Positions 36,655-45,809 are shown, counted from the stretch's first letter. The stretch: DNA of 64,000 nucleotides from Bog-473 sp963755375 (GCA_963755375.1 CAVWKG010000003.1:62001-126000); one strand, 5' to 3'. Notes: a model not told the origin generated them from the sequence alone. Program-made: numbers and translations.

Positions 36655-37695
36655 ATGACCATCGTAGAAGCCACGCGCACCGTCACCGGCGGTATCGACA
36701 CCCACGGCGAGATCCACGTAGCTGCCGTGTTGGACGAGATCGGTGGCCTCCTCGGCACGGAGTCGTTCGCGGCCGACCCCGACGGCTACTCGGACCTGTT
36801 GACCTGGCTCGAAAGCTTTGGTGGCGTCACCAAGGTCGGCGTCGAAGGGACCGGGTCCTATGGCGCCGGGATCGCCCGCTTCCTAGCCCGAGCGGGGATC
36901 CACGTCGTCGAAGTCGATCGTCAGAATCGCCAGGCCCGACGACAAAGCGGCAAGTCCGATCCCCTCGACGCCGTCGAGGCCGCCAGGGCCGCGCTCTCGG
37001 GCCGGGCCCATGGAAGGGCCAAGTCCAGAGACGGCTCGGTCGAGGCCATCCGGGTCCTTGTCGTGGCCAAGCGCTCGGCCCGAGGAGCCCGGATCAAGGC
37101 GCTTGGTCAGATGCGTCAACTCACCTTCAGTGCCCCCGACCAGCTCCAGAGCCGACTGAAGGGCCTTTCCATCGCCGAGTTCGTCGCCGCCGCCCAGGCA
37201 TTGCGCCCGACCCGCTCGCCTGACGCGGTGACGGCGGCAACGAAGGCGGCCCTCTCGTCGTTGGCACACCGGGTGGCCGACCTCGAAGACGAGATCAGAG
37301 AACTCGACGCCATGATCACTCCGCTCCTCAAGAGCACCTCTCCGGAACTGCTCGCTGTCTATGGGGTTGGCATCGACACTGCAGCCGCGTTGCTCGTCGC
37401 CGCCGGCGACAATCCTGAACGTCTGCATTCAGAAGCCGCGTGGGCCCACCTGTGCGGGGTCTCACCCCTCGAGGCGTCCTCGGGCAAGGTCACTCGCCAC
37501 CGGCTCAACCGCGGAGGCGACCGCCAGGCCAATCGGGCGCTGTGGCACATCGTGATCACGAGGCTCGCGTCTGATCCGAGGACCCAGGCCTACATGGAAC
37601 GTCGGGTCAAAGGCGGCCGCTCCAAGCGCGAAGCCATCCGCATGCTCAAGCGCTACGTCGCCCGCGAGGTCTACCGCTCTCTGCCTCGCGCGTAG
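36655..37695 (+). mobile_element. IS110-family transposase (type B relative)
   Basis: 346 aa from ATG 36655 (GGAAGGGA just upstream). Same subfamily as the 34339 copy but clearly diverged: GGIDTHGEIHVAAVL, VEGTGSYGAGIARFL, KSDPLDAVEAA, VYGVGIDTAAALLVAAGDN, LCGVSPLEASSGKVTRHRL, and RYVAREVYRSL at the end. The catalytic Asp, Glu and Asp residues and the late Ser are kept, so it looks active. Confidence 0.92.
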
Positions 37696-37699
37696 ATCG

Positions 37700-37779
37700 C
37701 TGGACCATGGACCTGGCTCTCAGTACGCCTGTCGCCCCACAGGGTTGACCTCTACCCGATATGCCGGTCCATGGTCCAG
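37700..37779. repeat. Perfect 14-bp inverted repeat after the IS110 gene
   Basis: CTGGACCATGGACC (37700-37713) and its exact complement GGTCCATGGTCCAG (37766-37779), 52 bp apart, begin five bases after the transposase stop. It could be a bidirectional terminator, a structured end of the IS, or an operator pair. Confidence 0.6.
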
Positions 37780-37980
37780 GTTCACCGACTCTGAAGACGC
37801 GTGACCTGATAAGAGCTTGCCCACGCGACACGTGGCCCATCATTGGTCTGTCCGCTGTCTTCACTCCCGAAATCCTCTCGAAAGGGCTTGACATCATCCA
37901 TAGGAGCATCGGATTGGGGCGAGCCTGCGTCAGCACCTCGGCCCCGCTTCCACGGGTCGCTTCGCGTACGCTCGGGCTTG

Positions 37981-38610
37981 ATGGCGAGAAAGAGAACCGA
38001 CTGCAGCTTTTGCGGCAAGGGCCAGGACGACGTCCGGATCATCGCCGGCCCTAACGTGTGGATCTGCGACGAGTGCTTCCAGCTCTGCTGCGATGCCTTC
38101 TGGCCCGACGAAGCGATGCCTTCTGGCCCGACGAAGCGTTCCCCTGGTCGGTGCCGAGCTCTGGCGCCTGAACCATTCCCGACCAGCTTCAGCCTCTCGG
38201 CCGCCCTTAGGGGCGGTCGCTTCGCGTCTCAGTATGTGGGTCTGCCCCTATCCCATACCGGCACGACGGTGATGCAATTCGGGAGCGCCGGTTCGTGTTA
38301 TTGGGGCAGTGGGTGCCGTGCGATGACCGCCGGTGTGTGGATGCACAGGCGATCGTGGCTGAATCCGCGTTGGTGCAGTCCCCTTCGGGCGGGGATGTCG
38401 CCTACTCATCGTGCGAGCGTTAGGCGCGTCGCGGCCCTCGCACAGCATCTAGAGCTCAAACTGTGCGCCCTCGGCGAGTGCTTCTCGCGCCTCGGCGACG
38501 AGCGTACGGACGATGGCGCCCGCAGCCTCGACGTGTCGGATGAGGCCTGCGCTCCTGACCGCCGACAACGAGAAGTGCTTCTTTGTCGCCAGCCGCGACC
38601 GCCTCGTTGA
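37981..38610 (+). CDS. ClpX-type C4 zinc-finger protein, C-terminus altered by a 23-bp duplication
   Basis: The first 38 codons encode a ClpX N-terminal-like zinc finger: CSFCGKGQ and CDECFQLC, four Cys. Codons from 38092 are followed by a perfect 23-bp tandem duplication. Without the duplication the frame would stop at 38169-38171 after 55 codons (…PSSGA). With it the frame shifts and runs to 38610 with Arg/Ser/Trp-rich, unlikely sequence. The real protein was probably a free-standing ClpX zinc finger, perhaps a partner or adaptor of AAA+ proteases. Confidence 0.55.
   Translation: MARKRTDCSFCGKGQDDVRIIAGPNVWICDECFQLCCDAFWPDEAMPSGPTKRSPGRCRALAPEPFPTSFSLSAALRGGRFASQYVGLPLSHTGTTVMQFGSAGSCYWGSGCRAMTAGVWMHRRSWLNPRWCSPLRAGMSPTHRASVRRVAALAQHLELKLCALGECFSRLGDERTDDGARSLDVSDEACAPDRRQREVLLCRQPRPPR
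38092..38137. repeat. 23-bp perfect tandem duplication inside the zinc-finger gene
   Basis: Two abutting identical 23-bp copies, 38092-38114 and 38115-38137, both beginning GATGCCTTCTGGCCC. 23 is not a multiple of three, so the second copy shifts the reading frame of the gene. Confidence 0.95.
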
Positions 38611-39418
38611 GCTCGGCGAGCACTGGTGCCGGGTCGATCTCGACCTGGTTTGCTTGCGCCTCCCAGCGCTCGACGAACTCGGTCCGCAAGAGACGCAAGC
38701 GTGTTCGATATCCGAGTGTCCCGGGGTTGGGGTTCATCGCGTTGATGAACCCAGCTTGGATCCAGTCTTCGGACGGGTAGGTGACCAAGGCCTTCTTCCA
38801 CCGTTCTCCGACGGGTGACTCGGCAGAGGCGAGAAAGCGACTGCCGAGGTTGACGCCGGCTGCACCGAGGGTCACGACGGCGGCGATGCCTCTCCCGTCG
38901 GCGATCCCGCCCGCAGCGACGACCGGGACCGGACTTACGGCGTCGACGACCTGAGGAACCAGACTCAGGGTGCTCACGGTGCCGCCGTACCCGCCGGCTT
39001 CGCCCCCTTGGGCGACGATGATGTCGACACCGTGTTCGACGGCCAGCTGCGCCTGGCGAACGGTCGTGATCTGTTGCATGACGAGGGCGCCAGCATCGTG
39101 GACACGGCCGACGAGTTCGACGCCCGCGTCATCGAGTGCGAACGAGACGACCGCAGGAGCACGCTCGAGTGTCGCCGCGAATGCATCTCCGTTGAGATCC
39201 GGGATGACGTGGTTCACCGCGAAGGGACGTTCCGTCAAGTCACGGAGCTCATCGAGCTCGCGCTGGAGCTGGTCGGTTGGACGGTTCCACGCACCGAGAC
39301 TGCCGAGCGCGCCTGCGTCGGAGACCGCTGCCGCGAGCACGGGAGATGTGAAGATACTCATACCCGCCTGGATGATCGGAACTTCAATTTCGACCAGGTC
39401 ACACAATGGAGAACGCAC
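38449..39418 (-). pseudogene. Nitronate monooxygenase (2-nitropropane dioxygenase)-like, frameshifted near 3' end
   Basis: About 322 aa if repaired; GTG start at 39418. The TIM-barrel FMN enzyme family is clear: LVEIEVPIIQAGM, VSFALDD, VDIIVAQGGEAGGYGG, PVVAAGGIADGRGIAAVVTLGA and VNLGSRFLA. At about 38553-38557 one extra base moves the frame; the other frame restores the normal ending (SAGLIRHVEAAGAIVRTLVA, stop at 38449-38451). The family oxidises propionate-3-nitronate and other nitroalkanes. Only the C-terminal helices are affected. Confidence 0.85.
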
Positions 39419-39529
39419 CGGTCACCTTCCAGTCGCGGCGGTCCTTGCCGCCGATCTCCGACAGCTCACCGCGGCCGGCCCGCGATGCGTCAGCAGTATC
39501 CCACTATGCGCGCTCATAATCACGCTAAA

Positions 39530-39590
39530 GAAGGTCCTCGCAACTCTCGACGAGGGAGTTGTTCAGACCTTCTATGACGTGGTCTCCTGA
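39530..39590 (+). pseudogene. 3' remnant of an ABM monooxygenase gene
   Basis: The codons KVLATLDEGVVQTFYDVVS plus stop repeat the end of the intact gene at 34016-34309. Silent differences show that the two copies have diverged. As in the intact copy, an IS110 right end follows 25 bp later. Confidence 0.8.
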
Positions 39591-39618
39591 CTCGGATACC
39601 TGCCCCAGTTCGATGCTC

Positions 39619-40207
39619 CTATGGGTTGTCAAGCCCGAGTTTGTCGTGAGGTAGGAGGCTGAACACCTCTCGGGCGACGTAGCGCTTGAGGCATCGCACG
39701 GCCTCCTTCTTGGTCAATCCCTCCGTTCTACGTCGATTGATGTACTCGGTGGTGCGAGGGTCATAGACCATGCGGGTGAGGACGATGTGCCAGAGGGCAG
39801 AGTTGGCCTGGCGGTCACCACTGCGGTTGAGTCGGTGTCGTTGGTTCTTGCCGCTGCTGGCGTCGAGCGGCGATGCGCCGCAGAGGTGGGCGAAGGCGGC
39901 CTCGTTGTGGAGGCGCTCGGGATTGTCGCCGGCGGCGACGAGGAGCGCTGAAGCGGCGTCGGTCCCGATGCCGAGGGTGGCGACGAGTTCGGGTGCGGTC
40001 TCGTTGACCAACGGCTTGAGGATGGCGTCGATCTCGGAGATCTCCTCTTCGAGGGTGATAGCCCGCCGGGCCAGCATCCGCAGGCTGAACTTGGTCAGCG
40101 AGACGATGTCGCGCTTGACTCCAGGTCGATAGGCCGAAGCCCGCTCGAGGAGGTGGAACACGCTGAGTCCTCGGAGCTCGGCGCGGATGGGGTCGGGCGC
40201 GGTCGAA
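39619..40207 (-). mobile_element. Truncated IS110 transposase (type B)
   Basis: Only the C-terminal about 195 residues remain, from APDPIRAELRGLSVFHLLERA to the end; similarity to the copy at 34339 stops at about 40207. The DEDD N-terminus is absent, so it cannot be active. Its right end also has the GCTCCTATG core (39615-39623). The sequence between 40208 and the arsR stop is unrelated and has no gene. Confidence 0.88.
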
Positions 40208-40362
40208 GCGGGGGCGCAACGTTGACGCAAGCCCCCTCCGATCCGACGCAGGTGTACTGGGGCACTCCTTGGGTGCCCGAAGGCATTCTGGGCAGATGAG
40301 GATCCAACTCCCGTCATTTCGCTGCGAGATCGTGGCCCGACGGGCACCCTGCGTTCGGGACT

Positions 40363-40704
40363 TTAGGTGTCGATGGCCGCCCGGAGCTCGGCTAGATGTT
40401 CACGGTTCAGCGAATACCAGACCCACTTACCGCGGCGGTCACCTTGGACGAGGCCCGCATCGCTGAGGACCTTGAGGTGGTGAGACACCGTCGGCTGGCT
40501 CTTAGCCAAGGGCTCGACGAAGTCGCACACGCAGACCTCACCTTCGGGAGCAGCCGCCAGGATGCTGAGCACCCGGAGTCGGACCGGGTCCGCCAGCGCA
40601 GCGAACCCGTTGGCGAGTTGGGCGGCATCGGTGGTGTCAAGGGGTGCGGCCAGGACGGATGCACAGCACTCGGCCTGCCGGGTCTGTGTCGCTTGCTTGC
40701 TCAC
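40363..40704 (-). CDS. arsR: ArsR/SmtB-family metalloregulator
   Basis: 113 aa, GTG start. The winged helix is SQPTVSHHLKVLSDAGLV. Metal-binding Cys are at 58 and 60 (EVCVCDF), as in classical ArsR, and a further Cys pair at 13-14 may be the third ligand. It should release DNA on binding As(III) and derepress the divergent operon starting with arsI. A set of TCGAT palindromes lies in the shared promoter. Confidence 0.93.
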   Translation of the reverse strand: MSKQATQTRQAECCASVLAAPLDTTDAAQLANGFAALADPVRLRVLSILAAAPEGEVCVCDFVEPLAKSQPTVSHHLKVLSDAGLVQGDRRGKWVWYSLNREHLAELRAAIDT

Positions 40705-40730
40705 GGGCCACCACCTTCACATTGACATTT

Positions 40731-40773
40731 ATCGATACATCCGCGAGACTCGATGCATCGACCAAGATCGATG
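40731..40773. promoter_or_regulatory. Palindromic ArsR operator region
   Basis: Between the divergent arsR and arsI genes: ATCGAT at 40731-40736, perfect TCGATGCATCGA at 40750-40761, and CATCGA-N6-TCGATG at 40756-40773. Overlapping dyads of one core (TCGAT) fit a dimeric ArsR site. AGGAGG follows, 5 nt before the arsI ATG. Confidence 0.65.
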
Positions 40774-40789
40774 ATACCAGGAGGTCACC

Positions 40790-41275
40790 ATGTCGAGGGT
40801 CCAGCTCGCACTCAACGTCAGCGACATCGACGAAGCCGTCGCGTTCTACACCAAGCTCTTCGGGACTGGTCCGGCCAAGCGCCAGCCGGGTTACGCCAAC
40901 TTCGCCATCGCAGAGCCGCCGCTGAAGTTGGTGCTGATGGAGGACGCCGGCGCCCGTGGGACCGGTGTCGCCGGGGCGCTGAACCACCTCGGCGTCGAGG
41001 CCGAGACGACCGACGAGGTGGCTGCAGCAACCGCTCGTCTCAGTGCCACGGGGATCGAGACCGAGGTCCAAAAGCAGACCACCTGTTGCTTCGCCGTTCA
41101 GGACAAGGTGTGGGTGAACGATCCGGACGGCGCTCCCTGGGAGGTCTACACGGTCCTCGCCGACGCTCCGCCTGAGACTGGCATCGCCGGCGACGGAATG
41201 TGCTGCGGTCCCCAGGCAGTCGGTGCTGAGCCGTTAAGCGTGGGTGCTACGCAGTCCGGTTCGTCCTGCTGCTGA
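40790..41275 (+). CDS. arsI: ArsI/CadI-family VOC protein (C-As lyase type)
   Basis: 161 aa. VOC fold with LALNVSDIDEAVAFYTKLFG, NHLGVE (His66), the conserved Cys99-Cys100 pair in TTCCFAVQDKVWV and Glu118 in PWEVYTVL, as in ArsI dioxygenases that split trivalent methyl- or aromatic arsenicals. The tail has extra Cys (MCCGP, SSCC), possibly for arsenite binding. The first gene of an operon with an aquaporin, a flavoprotein and ArsC, it fits organoarsenical detoxification. CadI-type binding of cadmium is the alternative. Confidence 0.85.
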   Translation: MSRVQLALNVSDIDEAVAFYTKLFGTGPAKRQPGYANFAIAEPPLKLVLMEDAGARGTGVAGALNHLGVEAETTDEVAAATARLSATGIETEVQKQTTCCFAVQDKVWVNDPDGAPWEVYTVLADAPPETGIAGDGMCCGPQAVGAEPLSVGATQSGSSCC

Positions 41276-41303
41276 GCGAGGCGGACCATCGGAGGAGAGC
41301 GCT

Positions 41304-42038
41304 GTGAGGGACACCGTCTTGTGGCGGCGCCTGCTCGCCGAGTTCTTGGGCAGCACCTTCTTGGCCGCCATCGTCATTGGCTCGGGCATCGCTGCCCAGA
41401 ACCTTTCCCCGGGCGACGTCGGCCTCCAGCTCTTCGAGAACGCAGCGGCGACGGCGACAGGCCTCTTCGCCATCATCTTGATGTTCGGGCCGATCTCCGG
41501 TGGTCACTTCAACCCAATCGTCTCGTTCGTAGATGCCGGCTTCGGGGGCCTCAAGTGGAAGGACGCCGCCGCCTATCTCCCGTTCCAGACGCTCGGGTGC
41601 ATCTGCGGGGCAATCCTCGCCAATGCGATGTTCTCCGAGGCAGCCATCTCAATCTCCACCAAGCACCGGGCCTCTGGCCCTCACTGGCTGTCCGAGGTCG
41701 TCGCCACATTGGGTCTGATACTGGTGGTTTTCGCCCTGGCCCGCTCGGGGCGCTCCCACCTCGCCCCGGCCGCTGTGGGCGCCTACATCGGTGCGGCCTA
41801 CTTCTTCACGAGCTCGACCAGCTTCGCCAACCCGGCCATCACCGTGGGCCGGATGTTCTCCAACACCTTCGCCGGCATCGCTCCTTCATCGGTCCCGAGC
41901 TTCATCTCCGCCCAAATCATGGGCGGCGTCGTGGCCTTCGGATTGATCAAGGGTCTATACCCAGGCATGACCAAAGCAGAGGCGGCCGACGTCATCGAGC
42001 CGCACCTGCGCGGCGAGGACGACCTCGAAACCCGCTGA
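41304..42038 (+). CDS. aqpS: MIP-family aquaporin, arsenic operon channel
   Basis: 244 aa; GGAGGA precedes the GTG start. Six membrane segments with the two half-helix motifs NPI (GGHFNPIVSF) and NPA (SFANPAITVGR). MIP channels next to arsC let arsenite out of the cell down its gradient, as for AqpS in Sinorhizobium. No ArsB or Acr3 pump is present in the operon, so this is the likely exit route. A paralogue at 57866 is also paired with arsC. Confidence 0.88.
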   Translation: MRDTVLWRRLLAEFLGSTFLAAIVIGSGIAAQNLSPGDVGLQLFENAAATATGLFAIILMFGPISGGHFNPIVSFVDAGFGGLKWKDAAAYLPFQTLGCICGAILANAMFSEAAISISTKHRASGPHWLSEVVATLGLILVVFALARSGRSHLAPAAVGAYIGAAYFFTSSTSFANPAITVGRMFSNTFAGIAPSSVPSFISAQIMGGVVAFGLIKGLYPGMTKAEAADVIEPHLRGEDDLETR

Positions 42039-42062
42039 TCTCGACGCATCGAAAGGATCCTC

Positions 42063-43466
42063 ATGCACCTCGTAGCCATCGGAGGCAGTGACGCCGGCAT
42101 CAGCGCGGCGCTGCGAGCGCGCCAGCTCGATCCGACCACCGAGGTCACCGTGGTCGTGGCCGACGCCTACCCGAACTTCTCCATCTGCGGCATCCCGTAC
42201 TACGTCTCGGGCGAGGTCACCCACTGGTGCAACCTGGCGCATCGGACGCTCGACAACCTCAAAGCCACGGGGATGCAGGTGCGCTTGAACACCCTGGCCA
42301 CCAAGATCGACGTCACAGGCCACCGCCTGTACGTGGTCGATGAGACGGGCGTAGAGGATCAGATCGCCTACGACCAGCTCGTCGTCGGCACCGGGGCCAT
42401 CTCGGCCCGGCCGCCCATCGAGGGCCTTGTTGGTCCCGATGCACTGGGTCCAGCCGACGGGGTGCATCTGTTGCACTCGATGGGCGACACCTTCGAGCTG
42501 GTGCGCACGCTCGACAAGGACGAGCCGACCAGTGCGGTGATCGTGGGTGCGGGCTACATCGGACTCGAGATGGCGGAAGGCCTGCGGGCCCGTGGGCTGT
42601 CTGTCACTCAGTTCGAGCAGCTGTCCGAGGTGCTCCCGACCGTGGACCCCAGCCTTGGTGCCCTGGTCAATGCTGAACTGCGCGCGCACGGCGTGGACGT
42701 CAAGACCAACACGACGGTCAAGCGCATCGCTCGGGCCCCGAAGGGATCGGCAGGTCGCTTCCACATCGACGCTATCGAGCCAACCGGTGCCGAGTCGACC
42801 GCCTTTGCCGACCTTGTACTCGTCGTCGTTGGCGTCCGTCCCGACACGGCCCTGGCGGCCGAAGCCGGCGCCACCCTCGGCATCGGTGGAGCCATGAGCG
42901 TGGACCGGGGCATGCGCACCAACCTCGAGGGTGTCTTCGCCGCTGGGGACTGCGTCGTCACGCATCACCGGTTGATGGGCCTCACCTACCTACCGCTCGG
43001 GACTACCGCACACAAGCAGGGCCGGGTGGCCGGCGAAAACGCCATCGGTGGGAGCAGAGAGTTCGCGGGCAGTCTCGGGACTCAGGTCGTGAAAGTCTTC
43101 GACATGGTGGCGTCACGCACCGGGCTGCGTGACCACGAGGCGACTGCCGCCGGCTTCGACCCCGTGACGATCGAGTTCGAGGCTGACGACCACAAGGCGT
43201 ACTACCCGGACAGCCACCGCATTCGCATGCGCTACACCGGCGACCGCAAGACAGGCCGGCTTCTCGGCCTCCAGCTCTTCGGGCACAAGAACGCCGAGGT
43301 GGCCAAGCGGATCGACATTGCAGCTACAGCCATCTTCAACGGGATGACGGTCGACGGAATGAGCGAGCTCGATCTGTCCTACACCCCTCCGCTCGGCAGC
43401 CCATGGGACGCCGTGCAGATGGGGGCCCAAGCGTGGGTTCGAGAATACGGATCGAGCGGTGACTGA
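42063..43466 (+). CDS. FAD/NAD(P)-dependent oxidoreductase, CoA-disulfide reductase/NOX-like
   Basis: 467 aa. The N-terminal FAD motif is AIGGSDAGISAALRAR; the redox Cys region reads PNFSICGIPYYVSGEV (single active Cys, as in CoA-disulfide reductase and NADH oxidase/peroxidase). The NAD site is VIVGAGYIGLEMAEGL, and VFAAGDC is the second FAD contact. A dimerisation domain follows (about 340-460). It could keep thiols reduced or oxidise arsenite-thiol complexes in this arsenic operon; the substrate is not known. Confidence 0.85.
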   Translation: MHLVAIGGSDAGISAALRARQLDPTTEVTVVVADAYPNFSICGIPYYVSGEVTHWCNLAHRTLDNLKATGMQVRLNTLATKIDVTGHRLYVVDETGVEDQIAYDQLVVGTGAISARPPIEGLVGPDALGPADGVHLLHSMGDTFELVRTLDKDEPTSAVIVGAGYIGLEMAEGLRARGLSVTQFEQLSEVLPTVDPSLGALVNAELRAHGVDVKTNTTVKRIARAPKGSAGRFHIDAIEPTGAESTAFADLVLVVVGVRPDTALAAEAGATLGIGGAMSVDRGMRTNLEGVFAAGDCVVTHHRLMGLTYLPLGTTAHKQGRVAGENAIGGSREFAGSLGTQVVKVFDMVASRTGLRDHEATAAGFDPVTIEFEADDHKAYYPDSHRIRMRYTGDRKTGRLLGLQLFGHKNAEVAKRIDIAATAIFNGMTVDGMSELDLSYTPPLGSPWDAVQMGAQAWVREYGSSGD

Positions 43467-43533
43467 GTCCATGGTGACCGCTGACCGATCTGCAGCCCGA
43501 ACGAGAAGGGCGCAGTAGCGAAAGGGGAGGAAC

Positions 43534-44181
43534 ATGCCTGAAAACGAGCTCATGACACCTCAGCAGAGGGTGCAGCTGAACCACGTGGTCAAGCAGCTCC
43601 ACACCAAGTTCCACGGCATTTTCAACTTCGAGTCCGTCGAGGCCTTCGTGTTCGAGAGCTACGACGACATCGCCAGGAGAGCCACCGTCACGACGTGGCT
43701 GGTGGTCACCGCAGAGAAATACGCGCTCCAACGGCTCGAGGCCCTGGCGCACTCGAGAAACCACTCTGCCAAGAGCGTGCCAGCCGTGCTCTTCCTGTGC
43801 GTGCACAACGCCGGGCGTTCTCAGATGGCGCTGGGCTGGTTCAACCACCTCGCCGCTGGGCGCGCCATCGCCTGGTCCGGGGGTTCGGAGCCCGGCTCCG
43901 AGCTCAACGCCGACGTGGTCAAGGCCATGGCTGAGGTCGGGATCGACATCTCCCAAGAGTTCCCCAAGCCCTGGACGGATGAGTTCTTGGGGGCGGCCGA
44001 CGTCGTGGTGACCATGGGGTGCGGTGATTCCTGTCCGCTGGTGCCCGGCAAGCGCTATGAAGACTGGGATCTCGCGGATCCGACGGACAAATCACTCGAG
44101 GAGATCCGGCCGATTCGAGAAGCGGTCAGGGACCGGGTCGAGTTGCTCCTTGCCGAGATCCTCCCGACGGCTCGGCCCTAG
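43534..44181 (+). CDS. arsC: Arsenate reductase (LMW-phosphatase type) with N-terminal helical domain
   Basis: 215 aa. The first about 80 residues are a three-helix domain (QLHTKFHGIFNFESVEAFV) seen in actinobacterial ArsC proteins. The catalytic P-loop is CVHNAGRS (Cys89), followed by GSEPGSELN, VVTMGCGDSCP and the Asp loop YEDWDLADP. It reduces arsenate to arsenite, probably with mycothiol/mycoredoxin. Last gene of the operon; a hairpin follows. Confidence 0.93.
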   Translation: MPENELMTPQQRVQLNHVVKQLHTKFHGIFNFESVEAFVFESYDDIARRATVTTWLVVTAEKYALQRLEALAHSRNHSAKSVPAVLFLCVHNAGRSQMALGWFNHLAAGRAIAWSGGSEPGSELNADVVKAMAEVGIDISQEFPKPWTDEFLGAADVVVTMGCGDSCPLVPGKRYEDWDLADPTDKSLEEIRPIREAVRDRVELLLAEILPTARP

Positions 44182-44331
44182 CCAGCTGGATCTCCGAGTG
44201 TCCACCTATATGAAATGCCCACGACCCTGCCCCACTCGTGCTGTTCGGGGCTACCCCGCCCGGCCCCGGATGGGTCGAAGGTGCGGCAAAGGAGCAGTGA
44301 TTCGGACTCCCTTGCGGGCGAACATGTGAAA

Positions 44332-44364
44332 ACGATCATCGGCGTGGCCGCCACGCGTGATCGT
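44332..44364. terminator. Hairpin between convergent arsC and glycosidase genes
   Basis: ACGATCA and GCGTGG pair with CCACGC and TGATCGT around CCG, with a small internal loop. It lies about 150 bp after arsC and overlaps the last codons of the convergent gene. It may serve as a two-way terminator. Confidence 0.55.
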
Positions 44365-45682
44365 CGCGGGTGCGACGCCGTTGCAGCCCCAGCAGGTCGC
44401 GCGTCGAACGCGGCGCGAGTGCCGGTCCCGTCACCGGCGGTGGATCCGCTGGGCACGGGGCCGCCCTGATTGCCGTCGTCGCCGGCGAGCGAGCTGATGT
44501 CGCCGACATGGTGATGAAGTCACGCGCCCAGGCCGGGGCGAAAAATGTCGCTGCGTTCTGCACGCTACTTGGCTGCATGCTGCTCCCGTTTGACGGCGCA
44601 GCTAGGCCCTTTGGTGTCGACGGTTTATAGGTGGCGAAGACGGGCCAGTTGGGGTTTATGTCGAGCTCCATGCCCCGCATGACCCCTGCCCGCACGAGGA
44701 GCTGTGCAAGCTGCAACGGCGTGAGATCGGGCCCCGCTGTGTAGACGAGGGCGCCGTCGGCGGTGACACCAGCACCCGATCGCCACTGGCTCTCTATTCC
44801 GGGGACCGTCGAGGAGCATGAGGTGGCACCGCAGGTGTCCCCCCAAGCTTGCCAGTCGGAGTCCGACGCCAAGGCCGTCGGTTGACCGCCGGCGACGAGC
44901 GCAACGAGGTTCTGCCGGACGGCGACGACGTTGGGTGTCATCGACACATCGGTGTCCCACGCGCCGACCGTCACCGTCCCGTTGGCGTAAATCACAAGGG
45001 AGGCCGCGCCCACGACCAAGCGAAAGACGGACCGGCCCTCCGTGTAGTACCCGCCCCGGGCGGCGTTCATCATGAACCCGCCGTTGAAGGCGGCGACCAG
45101 GGTGGAGGCTTGGGCCGGCTGGATCGGTGCGGTGAACTCGTATGGGCCGCCGCCGGGACTCTTGGAGCCCGAGTACAGCTGTGCCGAGAGGAGGTGGGTG
45201 TCCATCCAGGCGATCCCGGCCGCTTGCGTGTCGCCGGGAGGCACCAGCGCGGTCTCGTAGACGGCAGGGTTACCGCTCACTGGGCGTCCCGCCGGAGTCC
45301 ACGTGCCTTCGCCGACCGGTGCCGGCGAGGTGAAGGGAATCAAGGGCATCGGAGCCGGGAACGGAGTGGGCGCCTCTGACGCGTGTGACGTCGCGGTCGC
45401 AGTGGTCGCCGCCGTGGTCGTGGTTGTCGTCAGGCGGGGCGCGCGTGCGCCCGATCGGGCGGAGTACGTCGCGTGACCAGCGCTGCCCGTCGCTGTGCCG
45501 CTGCATGCGGCAAAGATCAGGGCGAGGCAAGGCACGACAGCGATCCCTTGAAATCGCCGCAAGAAGAGAAGGCGGCCAACAAGGCGCGGTATCAGCGATC
45601 GCACCCAACTCTGGTGGCTTACTCGCTCGCCAGTGGTCTCCCACCCCGAGCTGACGTCACTTCCCCGGGGCGAGTCCATCAC
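44336..45682 (-). CDS. Phosphodiester glycosidase (NAGPA-like) lipoprotein
   Basis: Up to 448 aa. A positively charged N-terminus leads to a hydrophobic stretch and a lipobox (ALIFAACSG). A Thr-rich linker follows, then the NAGPA domain (about 130-390) with VAAFNGGFMM, NVVAVRQNLVAL, GMELDINPNWPVFATY and AWARDFITMS. It is clearly related to the protein at 52287. The paralogue ends right after DFITMSA; this one runs about 60 residues further with low-complexity sequence, so its true end or frame is doubtful. Family members cleave GlcNAc-phosphodiester bonds, perhaps in wall polymers. Confidence 0.82.
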   Translation of the reverse strand: MMDSPRGSDVSSGWETTGERVSHQSWVRSLIPRLVGRLLFLRRFQGIAVVPCLALIFAACSGTATGSAGHATYSARSGARAPRLTTTTTTAATTATATSHASEAPTPFPAPMPLIPFTSPAPVGEGTWTPAGRPVSGNPAVYETALVPPGDTQAAGIAWMDTHLLSAQLYSGSKSPGGGPYEFTAPIQPAQASTLVAAFNGGFMMNAARGGYYTEGRSVFRLVVGAASLVIYANGTVTVGAWDTDVSMTPNVVAVRQNLVALVAGGQPTALASDSDWQAWGDTCGATSCSSTVPGIESQWRSGAGVTADGALVYTAGPDLTPLQLAQLLVRAGVMRGMELDINPNWPVFATYKPSTPKGLAAPSNGSSMQPSSVQNAATFFAPAWARDFITMSATSARSPATTAIRAAPCPADPPPVTGPALAPRSTRDLLGLQRRRTRDDHAWRPRR

Positions 45683-45809
45683 AGAGGTGTGCCCTCGCCG
45701 TGAACGATCGGCGCCGCAAGCAATTGAACGGGAGCTTGAACTCGGTAAATTATCTCACGATCACCTGATCGAGTCCCTCGCATCGCTTAAGAAGCTCTTG
45801 TTGGGGCTC

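Noticed and set aside
44182..44335. Possible small gene between arsC and the glycosidase
   Set aside because: No start with a ribosome site and no recognisable sequence; only a hairpin is supported.
45633..45809. Plus-strand small ORF with a helical stretch near 45720-45820
   Set aside because: No ribosome site; it runs into the antisense of the Thr/Pro-rich gene and has Arg-rich shadow composition.
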